NCBI GenBank assembly: GCA_024231975.1
Contig: JAAEQB010000064.1
Location: 134,802-198,801 of the forward strand
Direction: 5' to 3'
From: Allobosea sp.
GTDB taxonomy: Bacteria; Pseudomonadota; Alphaproteobacteria; Rhizobiales; Beijerinckiaceae
Length of the DNA: 64,000 nt
How positions within the stretch are numbered: position 1 is the first letter of the stretch; each line of letters begins with the position of its first letter. The notes beneath the pieces were generated by a model. That model was not told the origin of the DNA. It saw nothing but the letters and a program-made list of their open reading frames with translations, and searched no databases. The position numbers and the translations under genes are program-made. This document shows, piece by piece, positions 52,752 through 61,328 of the stretch.

Positions 52752-55700
52752 ATGCACGCCATCGTCGGGCGCGGTGCCGGGAAACTCGTGGGTGCCGTGG
52801 AGCCGTCGCTCCTGCGTGATGAACTGCTCGGCGAGATCTTCGAGGCCTCTGCCCGGCGCACGCCCGACCACATCGCCATCATCTTCGGCGCCGAGCGCGT
52901 CACTTATGCCGAGCTCGACGCAAGGGCCGACAAGGTCGCACGCGCATTGCGGGCGCGCGGCGTCACGGCTGGAGATTTCGTTGGCCTGTGGATGTCCCGC
53001 TCGCTCGACCTGCATGTCGCGCTGCTCGGCATCCTCAAGGCTGGCGCGGCCTATATCCCCTTCGATGCGGACGCTCCGCCCGAGCGCATCGGCGAATGCC
53101 TCGCCGATTGCGCGGCGAAGATCATCGTCATCGACGACGCCACCCGCGCCAAGCTCGATCGGGAACTGCCCGCCGATGCCGTGAGCTGCCGCGAGCTGAT
53201 CGCCGTGGGCACCGATGCCCCGCCGGTCGATCCGCGCGCCGACGGCGTGACCCCGGCGAGCCCGGCCTATGCGATCTACACCTCGGGCTCGACTGGCAAG
53301 CCCAAGGGCATCGTCATCGCCCACAGCAATATCTGCCATTATCTGCGCTCGTCGAACCTCGTCTACGGCATGGCGGCGGACGACGTCTCCTTCCAGGGCG
53401 CCTCGGTCGCCTTCGATCTCTCTTTGGAGGAGATCTTCGTCCCCTATCTCGTCGGCGCGACGCTCTGGGTCGCCTCGGCGCAGGTGCTGGGCGAGGTCGA
53501 GCGCCTGCCGGCCCTGATGGCCGAGGCCGGCATCACCGTGCTCGACACGGTGCCGACGCTGCTCGCCATGATGCCGCAAGACATTCCGAGCCTGCGCATC
53601 ATCATCCTCGGCGGCGAAGCCTGCCCTCCCGCCGTCCGCCAGCGCTGGTGCCGGCCGGGCCGCAAGGTCTTCAACTCCTACGGGCCGACCGAGGCGACCG
53701 TCGTCGCCACCGTCGACGAGGTCACGCCGGACGAGGCGGTGACCATCGGCGTGCCGATCCCGAACTACACCTGCTACGTCGTCGACGAGGAGATGCGGAT
53801 CGTTGGCGCCGGCACCGAGGGCGAATTGCTGATCGGTGGCCCCGGCGTCGCCGCCGGCTATCTCGGCCGTCCCGATCTCACCGCCGAGAAATTCATCGCC
53901 AACCCCTTCGGCGGCGACGGCTCGGACCCGGTGCTCTATCGCTCGGGCGATGCGGTCAGCATCTCCGAGAAGGGCAAGATCCTCTTCCATGGCCGCATCG
54001 ACGACCAGGTCAAGCTGCGCGGCTTCCGGCTCGAGCTCGGCGAGATCGAGGCGAGGCTCTGCGACCTGCCCGGCATCGCGCAGGCGACCGTGGTGCTGCG
54101 CCGCGACGACGGCATCGACCGGCTCGTCGCCTTCGTGGTGCCCGACACTGGCGCCGCCTTCGACCGCGGCGCCGTGCGCGCAGCCCTGAAGGAGACCCTG
54201 CCGCCTTATATGGTGCCCTCGCATTTCGAGGAGATGGCGAGCCTGCCGCGCCTGACCTCGGGCAAGGCCGATCGCAAGGCGCTGAAGGCGGCGTCGCTGA
54301 CGCTGGTGGCCTCCGCCGAGGAGCAGGAGGAACCGCAGAGCGCGACGGAGGCCGCCTTGCTCGCCGCCGCCAGGCCGCTCTTCCCGGGCCAGGTGATCGG
54401 GTTCGAGGCCGATTTCTTCGCCGATCTCGGCGGTCATTCGCTGCTGGCCGCGACCTTCCTCGCCGGGGTGCGCGCCAATCCCGACCTGCCGAGCATCACG
54501 CTGGAGGACGTCTACAGCCTGCGCACCCTGCGCGCGATCGCCGCCCGGCTCGACGAGCGCTGGCAGGCGAATGCAGGCAAGCAGGCGCGCGATCTCTCCT
54601 TCGAGCCGCCGCCGCTGCGCCGCCGCCTGCTCTGTGGCCTCGCCCAGCTCGCCTCAATGCCGGTGCTGCTGCTGGCGCTGACCGGCCCCTGGCTGACGAT
54701 CTACGTGATCTACGAGCTGATCACCTCGGACGGGGTGATCGAGCTGCGCGAAGTCCTGATGATGATGGGCACCTACGCCCTCGTCGTGCTTTCGGTCATG
54801 CTCGCTGGCATCGTCGGCAAGCGCCTAGTGCTCTGGCGCACCAGGCCGGGCCGGTATCCGCTCTGGGGCGTCTATTTCTTCCGTTGGTGGCTTGCCCGCC
54901 AATTCACGTCGATGATCCATCTCAGCCTGATGCAGGGGACGCCACTGGCGAGCATCGCCATGCGCCTGCTCGGCGCCAAGGTCGGCAAGGGCGTCTTCGT
55001 GAGCGGCTTCGAGGCCGGTGCGATCGATCTCGTCGAGATCGGCGACGACGTCACGCTCGGGGGCAAGCTCAGCCTCGCCAATGCCGAGGTGGTCGGCAAC
55101 GAGCTGGTGATCGGCACGATCACGATCGGCAAGGACGCCTATATCGGCACCTCCTGCGCCATCGGCCATGACACGGTGATCGGCGAAGGCGCGGAACTCG
55201 CCGATCTGACGGCCCTCGCCGCGGGCAGCCGGGTCGGTGCCTTCGAGCACTGGGACGGCTCGCCCGGCCGCCGCATCGGCGCGGTCGATCCCGCCGCCTG
55301 GCCGCAGCCCGCTCCGAAGCCCTCGGTCCCGGTTCGGGCCCTGCAGGGCGTCTTCTTCGCCGCCATGCTGGTGCTGATGCCGGCGCTGGCGCTGCTGCCG
55401 ATCTTCCCGGCCTTCGTCATCCTCGACCGGTTCGACGGCCCGCTGCAGCAATTGGTCGGCATCGACTACCGCTGGGTCCTGCCGGTCATCGCCTGGCCGA
55501 CCGCGATGGTGCTGATGCTCGGCACCGTCCTGTTCGTCACCGCGATCCGCTGGCTGGTGCAGCCGCGCTCGATCGAGGGCACGCATGCCATCGCCTCCGG
55601 CTACGGCCTGCGCAAATGGACCGTCGGCCTCGCCTCGGAGGTCATGCTGCAGAGCCTGTCCTCTCTGTTCTCCACTATCTACATGCGGCTCTGGTACCGG

Positions 55701-56747
55701 ATGATGGGTGCGAAGATCGGCAAGGATACCGAGATCGCCACCAATTTCGCCGGCCGCTACGACATGATCGAGATCGGCGATCGCTGCTTCGTTGCCGACG
55801 AGGTCGTGCTCGGCGACGAGGATGTCCGCCGCGGCTGGATGACCGCCAAGCCCGTGCGCACCGGCGACCAAGTCTTCATCGGCAATGATGCGGTCGTGCC
55901 GCCCGGCGCCTTCCTGCCGACGGGCTCGCTGCTCGGCATCAAGTCGAAGCCGCCCAGCGATGTCGCGATGCAGCCCGGAGAGACCCGCTTCGGCAGCCCG
56001 CCGATCCTGCTGCCTGCGCGCCAGCGCTTCGACGATGCCGACATCGCCAAGACCTTCCGGCCGCCGCTGTGGCGTCGCATCCTGCGCGCCGTCTTCGAAT
56101 TGTTCAGCGCCTCGATGCCGACGATGATGTTCATCACCTTCGGCACCATCACGGCCGAGCTCTTCCTCTTCCCCGCCCTCGAGCGCGCGCAGAGCTGGGC
56201 CGAGTTCGCCCCGGTCTTCATCGCCTGCGCGATCGGCACCTCGATCGCCCTGGCGAGCGCCGTGCTGCTGGTGAAATGGCTGCTGATGGGCGTCTACCGG
56301 CCCGGCAATCGCGGCCTCTGGTCGTGGTGGGCGCTGCGCACCGAGGCGATGACAACGCTTTACTGGGGCACGGCTGGTGCCATCCTGCTCAACGCGCTGC
56401 GCGGCACGCCGATGCTGCCCTGGGCGATGCGCCTGTTCGGCGTGAAGATCGGTCAGGGCGTCTATCTCGACTCGACCGATATCACCGAGTTCGATTGCGT
56501 CAGCATCGGCGACTACGCCGCGATCAACGCGACCGCCAATCTCCAGACCCATCTCTTCGAGGACCGGGTGATGAAGGTGGGCCGCATCGAGATCGGCAAG
56601 GGCTGCGCGCTCGGCGGCTTGACCACGGTGCTCTACGATACCGATGTCGGCGACCATGCCCGGCTCGGCCTGCTCACCATCGTCATGAAGGGCGAGGCGA
56701 TCCCGCCAAGGACCGAATGGGCCGGCGCGCCGGCCGCGCCGGCCTGA
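52752..56747 (+). CDS. Pls/PosA-type single-module nonribosomal peptide synthetase
   Basis: 1331-aa protein. The adenylation domain carries YTSGSTGKPKGIVIAH, FDLSLEEIF, NSYGPTEATV, YRSGD and GRIDDQVKLRGFRLELGEIE. A carrier domain follows with the phosphopantetheine Ser in DLGGHSLLAATF. Several membrane helices alternate with hexapeptide-repeat-like blocks (GKGVFVSG, IGDDVTLGG, IGKDAYIGT), the terminal-domain plan of epsilon-poly-lysine synthetases. There is no condensation or thioesterase domain. ATG at 52752 follows GGGGGAAGCGGATC; ATG at 52707 would add 15 residues. The expected product is an isopeptide-linked oligomer of a basic amino acid, or a conjugate. The gene is divergent from hmgA. 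Confidence 0.86.
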   Translation: MHAIVGRGAGKLVGAVEPSLLRDELLGEIFEASARRTPDHIAIIFGAERVTYAELDARADKVARALRARGVTAGDFVGLWMSRSLDLHVALLGILKAGAAYIPFDADAPPERIGECLADCAAKIIVIDDATRAKLDRELPADAVSCRELIAVGTDAPPVDPRADGVTPASPAYAIYTSGSTGKPKGIVIAHSNICHYLRSSNLVYGMAADDVSFQGASVAFDLSLEEIFVPYLVGATLWVASAQVLGEVERLPALMAEAGITVLDTVPTLLAMMPQDIPSLRIIILGGEACPPAVRQRWCRPGRKVFNSYGPTEATVVATVDEVTPDEAVTIGVPIPNYTCYVVDEEMRIVGAGTEGELLIGGPGVAAGYLGRPDLTAEKFIANPFGGDGSDPVLYRSGDAVSISEKGKILFHGRIDDQVKLRGFRLELGEIEARLCDLPGIAQATVVLRRDDGIDRLVAFVVPDTGAAFDRGAVRAALKETLPPYMVPSHFEEMASLPRLTSGKADRKALKAASLTLVASAEEQEEPQSATEAALLAAARPLFPGQVIGFEADFFADLGGHSLLAATFLAGVRANPDLPSITLEDVYSLRTLRAIAARLDERWQANAGKQARDLSFEPPPLRRRLLCGLAQLASMPVLLLALTGPWLTIYVIYELITSDGVIELREVLMMMGTYALVVLSVMLAGIVGKRLVLWRTRPGRYPLWGVYFFRWWLARQFTSMIHLSLMQGTPLASIAMRLLGAKVGKGVFVSGFEAGAIDLVEIGDDVTLGGKLSLANAEVVGNELVIGTITIGKDAYIGTSCAIGHDTVIGEGAELADLTALAAGSRVGAFEHWDGSPGRRIGAVDPAAWPQPAPKPSVPVRALQGVFFAAMLVLMPALALLPIFPAFVILDRFDGPLQQLVGIDYRWVLPVIAWPTAMVLMLGTVLFVTAIRWLVQPRSIEGTHAIASGYGLRKWTVGLASEVMLQSLSSLFSTIYMRLWYRMMGAKIGKDTEIATNFAGRYDMIEIGDRCFVADEVVLGDEDVRRGWMTAKPVRTGDQVFIGNDAVVPPGAFLPTGSLLGIKSKPPSDVAMQPGETRFGSPPILLPARQRFDDADIAKTFRPPLWRRILRAVFELFSASMPTMMFITFGTITAELFLFPALERAQSWAEFAPVFIACAIGTSIALASAVLLVKWLLMGVYRPGNRGLWSWWALRTEAMTTLYWGTAGAILLNALRGTPMLPWAMRLFGVKIGQGVYLDSTDITEFDCVSIGDYAAINATANLQTHLFEDRVMKVGRIEIGKGCALGGLTTVLYDTDVGDHARLGLLTIVMKGEAIPPRTEWAGAPAAPA

Positions 56748-56813
56748 TGCGGCGTCGCCCAACGCAGGCACAGGCTTGCCCTGGGCATCTGATGGTGGAA
56801 GATCGCCCACGGC

Positions 56814-57752
56814 ATGCTTGAACGCTCCCCCGCGGCAACCGATCCCGTCTACGAAGCCTATGCGCTCGGCGAATGCGGCGAGGCAGCCGGGCCCGACTGG
56901 CCCTATCACGTGGCCAGGCTGCTGCTGCAGGAGCCCATCGATATCGCCATCACAGCGGCCCTGGCCGAGCTCGGCGCGCTCGCCGGAGCCGACCGGGCCT
57001 GGATGTTCGAATACGACGCCGAGCTGCTGCGCTTCCGCAACACGCATGAATGGAGCCGGCAGGGCGTGCGGTCCTTCGTCGAGGACCTGCAGGATGCGCC
57101 AGTGACCATGATCGCCTGGCTGCACCAGTTCCTGGCGAAGGGCAGGGCGGTGATGATCAACCGGGTCGCCGAGCTGCCGCGCCCGGCCCGCCCGCTCCAG
57201 GTCGAGATGCTCAGGCAGGGCGACAGGAGCGTGCTCAGCGTGCCCGTCTTCCATGACGGACGCCTGCGCGCCTGCATCGGCTTCGATGCGACCACCGCCG
57301 AGCGTCATTGGTCGCCGGCCGAGATCGGGGCGCTGTTCCGCTGCGCCGAGCTGATCGCATTGGCGCGTTACGGCTCGTCCCGTGGCGGGCAGTCGCTTAT
57401 CGACGGCGCCAGGACATTTGCGCCGCTGATCTATCTGCGCCGGCAAGGCCAGATCATCGGCGTCGATCCGCAAGCTATTCTCGGCGTCCGCTCGGCCCGC
57501 GACTATGCCAAGGTCTGGCTGCGGGATGGCTCGACCGTGCTCGATCTGCGCCCGCTGACGCTCTGGGCCGGGTTGCTGCCGCCGACGGTCTTCCTGCGTA
57601 TCCACCGCACCGCGATCGTCAATCTCCAGCATGTCAGCGGCCTCGACCGGCGCGCCGGTAACCGCTGGACAATCGGGCTCGGCCAGCTCGCCGAGGCCTG
57701 GCCGGTGTCGCGACCCTACCGGCAGGAGCTGCGGCAACGCCTCGGCGTGTAA
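56814..57752 (+). CDS. GAF-LytTR DNA-binding regulator
   Basis: 312-aa protein with a GAF-like N-terminal sensor (about 35-185; ADRAWMFEYDAELLRFRNTH, SVLSVPVFHDGRLRACIGFD) and a C-terminal LytTR domain (about 215-312; DYAKVWLRDGSTVLDLRPL, FLRIHRTAIVNLQHVSGLDR). There is no receiver domain, so it is probably a one-component regulator sensing a small molecule. It starts 66 bases after the synthetase stop on the same strand and is the natural candidate to regulate that gene or the downstream autotransporter. Confidence 0.82.
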   Translation: MLERSPAATDPVYEAYALGECGEAAGPDWPYHVARLLLQEPIDIAITAALAELGALAGADRAWMFEYDAELLRFRNTHEWSRQGVRSFVEDLQDAPVTMIAWLHQFLAKGRAVMINRVAELPRPARPLQVEMLRQGDRSVLSVPVFHDGRLRACIGFDATTAERHWSPAEIGALFRCAELIALARYGSSRGGQSLIDGARTFAPLIYLRRQGQIIGVDPQAILGVRSARDYAKVWLRDGSTVLDLRPLTLWAGLLPPTVFLRIHRTAIVNLQHVSGLDRRAGNRWTIGLGQLAEAWPVSRPYRQELRQRLGV

Positions 57753-57809
57753 GCGCGGACCGCTGATTCGCGAGCGATGCAGCCACCGTCATTTAACTGA
57801 TTTCTCACG

Positions 57810-60800
57810 ATGAATCGGGCTGGGGCCGCCGTTCGTCGAACCGGCATGTCCATTCGTCGAAATCCGCTTGCGGCCCACCGTGTGTCCGAAATCAATGCGG
57901 GGCCGATCGAGACATCCCCAGCACTTATGCAGCTTCGCCGCCAGCGCGCCGCCACCCCTCCGGAGCCGAGCCCCGTGACGGCCTGCGAGGCGACGCAATG
58001 CGTTTCCCGGCTTCGGCCTGCGGCATCGGGCAGCCTCGCATCCTCGACCGCGCTGCTGCGCATTCTGCTCACCATGGCCGTGCCGACCGCGTTCTGCTCA
58101 CCTCTCGTGCTGGCGCTGCCGGCCTGGGCGCAGGTGAGCGGTCAGGGCGGGGCAGGGGGCGCGCACGGCATCAGTCATCCGACCAGCGGGCAAGCCGGAA
58201 GCCGCAGCGGCGAATATGCCGGTGGTGGCGGTGGCGGTGGTGGCGGCGCCAATGCCGGAGCCGGTGGTGGATCCAAAGGCGGCAAGGGCGGCAGTGGCGT
58301 GCGCGGCCATGGCGGCGGCGAAGGTGGCGACATCAGCGGTACCACCTCCATTCTCCAGTCGATCCCGCCGGGGTATCTCGGGCATGTCGGGCAGTCCGGT
58401 TCAGGAGGCGGCTCGCCGTCGCACGGTGCAGCCGGCGCGCCGGGGCATGACGGTGGCAGCGGCGGTGGCGGTGGCGGCGGGGCCGTCGGCCTCGATTTCA
58501 CCGGGACGTTGCTGGCCGCGGCTCAGACGATCAGCCTGGTGGGCGGTGATGGCGGCTCCGGCGGAAACGGAGGGACGGGAGGCAATTCCTATCGGGACCC
58601 CTTCATCGGGCATGGGGGTGCAGGCGGCGGCGGTGGCGGCGGCGGCGGAGGTGGCGCGGCGGGATTGAGCCTGCCCGGCCGGCAGCTCGCCTACGACCCC
58701 ATGAAGGGGTTCTACTACACGGCGCCATCCAACCTCGTCGTGACGAGCTCCAATGCGACGTTGCGTGGCGGTAATGGCGGCCGCGGCGGTAATGGCGGCG
58801 ATGGCGGCTCCGGATCGGGAGCCTATGAAACCTCGCTCTGCTACGGCAGGGGAATCTGCACGGTCATCGCGCGCTGGTACCCCGGCGATGGCGGGCCCGC
58901 AGGCGCGGGCGGCGACGGCGGCGGCGGCGGGGCGGGCTTGTACTCGGCCTATGGCCGGCAGATCAGCCTTTACGGAACGACCGCTCAGGGTGGCAACGGC
59001 GGCGATGGTGGCGAGGGCGGGAGCGGCGGCCCTCCGGGTTCGGTCTATGGCTACAACATGCCGAACGCCAATTATGGCCGTAACGGAGCCGACGGGAATG
59101 GGGGTCGCGGCGGCTCCGGTATCGAGGTCAACGCGCGGGATGGCGGCAGCACGATCATCACGCTTGCGTCCGACAGCCATGCGCTGGGCGGAAAAGGGGG
59201 CCGCGGCGGCTACCAGACCTGGTCGGGTTGGGGCGGCGACGGAATCCGAACGACCGGTTCCGCCACGGTTACCATAGCCGGGAGCGCGATCGGCGGCGAT
59301 GGCGGCGATGCCAGTGGCGGATCGCCGGGCGGCGGCGGCGCCGGCATCTTCATCGACGGCCAGGCCAGTGTGACGGTCCAGAGTGGCGCGCTGGTCTCGG
59401 GCGGGCGCGGTGGTATCGCCCAGCAGACGACGACCAGCCGCGGCGGGGACGGCGGTTCGGGCATCGAAGTGATGGGTGGCGGGACCTCGATCACCGTCGC
59501 CGGGGCGGTGCGCGGCGGCGAGGGGCAGGGCACCGTTCCCGGCGCGCAGGGCGCGGCGATCAAGCTCAACGGCAGCGGCAATTCGCTCGAATTGCTGGCG
59601 GGCTATACGCTCGTCGGCCAGGTGTTCGGCGGCAACAGCGCGACGCTCATCCTCGGCGGCGCGGCGAATGCGAGCTTCGATCTGCGCGGCCTGGGGGCGC
59701 AATATCAAGGCTTCTCGACCTTCAACAAGACCGGCACGAGCACCTGGACGCTGTCGGGCGCCTCGACTGCTCGCGTCGGCAACATGACGATCGAGGCCGG
59801 AGCGCTCGTCTTCTCGGCAGGGGCGCAGCTGACGGCGACGAACGCCCGCATCACCAACGCTCCCGGTCAGGTTGCGGCCGTGGAGGTCGCAGGGGCCGGG
59901 GCGGCATGGAGCGTTGGAAGCCGGCTCGCCATCGGCGATGAAGGCCAGGGCAGCCTGACGGTGGCCAATGGCGCAACCGTCCAGGCCGGCTTGATCACCA
60001 CGGGAGCGTCGATCGGAGGCTCCGGCGCGATCAGCGTCAACGGCAATGGATCACATGTCGTGGCCCGGGAGCTCGTGCTCGGCGAGAACGGCACCGGCTC
60101 GGCGCTGGTTTCGGGTGCCGGATCGAGCTTGACGGCGACGACGTTCACGGTCGGGAACTCCGGCAGTGGCACGCTGACCGTCGCCAATGGCGGCAAGGCC
60201 GGAGCGGGACGCGGCAGGCGGATCGATGTCGCCAGGAATGCCGGCAGCACCGGGACGATCAATATCGGTGCCGCAGCGGGGCAGGCTGCGGTCGCCGCCG
60301 GCACGATCGACGGGGATATCCATTTCGGTGCTGGCACCGGCAAGCTGGTCTTCAATCACACGGCGAGCGATTACATCTTCGCCGGCGCGATCTCCGGCGC
60401 CGGGACGATCAGCGTCCTCTCCGGCACGACGATCTTCAGCGCCGACAGCTCCGGCTTCTCCGGGGCGGCGAGCGTGTCGAACGCCACGTTGCAGATGGCG
60501 GGCTCGGCGCATCTGGGCGGCGCGGTCACGATTGACAACGCCGGCCGGGTCGAGGGCGAGGGCTCGATCGGCGCGACCACGGTCAACAGCGGCGGCACGC
60601 TCGCGCCCTCGGGCAAGACCTCGCTGACCGTCAACGGCAATCTGACAGCCAACAATGGCGGCACGATCAAGCCGTCCGACGCCGCCGCGCTCATCGTCAA
60701 CGGCACGCTGACGCTCAACACCGGCAGCAACTACGACTACCGCATCAGCGGCTACACGGCTTCCTCGCCGGGCTCGGCGACGACACGGGTCAATGGCGAT

Positions 60801-61328
60801 CTCGTCCTCAATGGCGGCACGCTGAACCTCGCCAGCAATGCGATGCCGGCGATCGGCTATCACCGCATCTTCACCTATACCGGCAACCTGACGAACAATG
60901 GCGTCGTCGGCGGAACCACGCCGGACACGACGCCGTTTTCTTATGTCTATCCGCTCGACACCTCGCTAGCCGGCAAGGTCGCAGCTCTGGGGCACGACGT
61001 CGGCCGGGGCCCGGGACGGCACCTGGAATGCCGGCAATGCGAACTGGCTCGACCTCGGCGGCTCCACGGCGACGCAATGGGGCGGCGCCTATGGCGTCTT
61101 CCGCGACGCCACTGGCGCCGGCGGCACCGTCACCATCGACGGCCAGCAGAATGTGGTCGGGCTGCAGTTCGCCGGAGGCAACTATACGTTGGTCGGCGGT
61201 GTTGGCGGCAGCCTCAACCTGCACGGCTTCACGGGGGGCGGGATCAGCATCACCACGCCGGAAATCCGCGTGCTCGACGGCGAGACCGCGACGATTGCGG
61301 TTACCATCACCGGCTCGGAGGGACTTGA
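57810..61328 (+). CDS. Autotransporter, N-terminal glycine-rich part (frame broken near 60990)
   Basis: The first open segment of a giant type V secreted protein. After an extended N terminus comes a hydrophobic signal (about 81-108; LLRILLTMAVPTAF ending AWAQ). A glycine-rich low-complexity passenger (58140-59530) follows, then beta-helix-like repeats of the autotransporter strand type. Coding sense stops at about 60992; the remaining frame to 61328 is Arg/His-rich shadow. Removing one G from the GGGG run at 60989-60992 joins LAGKVAALG to TTSAGARDGTWNAG and opens the frame to the window end. The start is uncertain (ATG 57810, 57846 or 57927). Confidence 0.75.
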   Translation: MNRAGAAVRRTGMSIRRNPLAAHRVSEINAGPIETSPALMQLRRQRAATPPEPSPVTACEATQCVSRLRPAASGSLASSTALLRILLTMAVPTAFCSPLVLALPAWAQVSGQGGAGGAHGISHPTSGQAGSRSGEYAGGGGGGGGGANAGAGGGSKGGKGGSGVRGHGGGEGGDISGTTSILQSIPPGYLGHVGQSGSGGGSPSHGAAGAPGHDGGSGGGGGGGAVGLDFTGTLLAAAQTISLVGGDGGSGGNGGTGGNSYRDPFIGHGGAGGGGGGGGGGGAAGLSLPGRQLAYDPMKGFYYTAPSNLVVTSSNATLRGGNGGRGGNGGDGGSGSGAYETSLCYGRGICTVIARWYPGDGGPAGAGGDGGGGGAGLYSAYGRQISLYGTTAQGGNGGDGGEGGSGGPPGSVYGYNMPNANYGRNGADGNGGRGGSGIEVNARDGGSTIITLASDSHALGGKGGRGGYQTWSGWGGDGIRTTGSATVTIAGSAIGGDGGDASGGSPGGGGAGIFIDGQASVTVQSGALVSGGRGGIAQQTTTSRGGDGGSGIEVMGGGTSITVAGAVRGGEGQGTVPGAQGAAIKLNGSGNSLELLAGYTLVGQVFGGNSATLILGGAANASFDLRGLGAQYQGFSTFNKTGTSTWTLSGASTARVGNMTIEAGALVFSAGAQLTATNARITNAPGQVAAVEVAGAGAAWSVGSRLAIGDEGQGSLTVANGATVQAGLITTGASIGGSGAISVNGNGSHVVARELVLGENGTGSALVSGAGSSLTATTFTVGNSGSGTLTVANGGKAGAGRGRRIDVARNAGSTGTINIGAAAGQAAVAAGTIDGDIHFGAGTGKLVFNHTASDYIFAGAISGAGTISVLSGTTIFSADSSGFSGAASVSNATLQMAGSAHLGGAVTIDNAGRVEGEGSIGATTVNSGGTLAPSGKTSLTVNGNLTANNGGTIKPSDAAALIVNGTLTLNTGSNYDYRISGYTASSPGSATTRVNGDLVLNGGTLNLASNAMPAIGYHRIFTYTGNLTNNGVVGGTTPDTTPFSYVYPLDTSLAGKVAALGHDVGRGPGRHLECRQCELARPRRLHGDAMGRRLWRLPRRHWRRRHRHHRRPAECGRAAVRRRQLYVGRRCWRQPQPARLHGGRDQHHHAGNPRARRRDRDDCGYHHRLGGT

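Noticed and set aside
54825..57737. Long minus-strand open frame opposite the synthetase and regulator genes
   Set aside because: The opposite strand encodes continuous hexapeptide-repeat, GAF and LytTR domains; the antisense translation is low complexity.
58140..59530. Repeated GGTGGCGG-like DNA as a possible CRISPR or tandem array
   Set aside because: The repeats are irregular in period and follow glycine codons in the open frame; there are no unique spacers.
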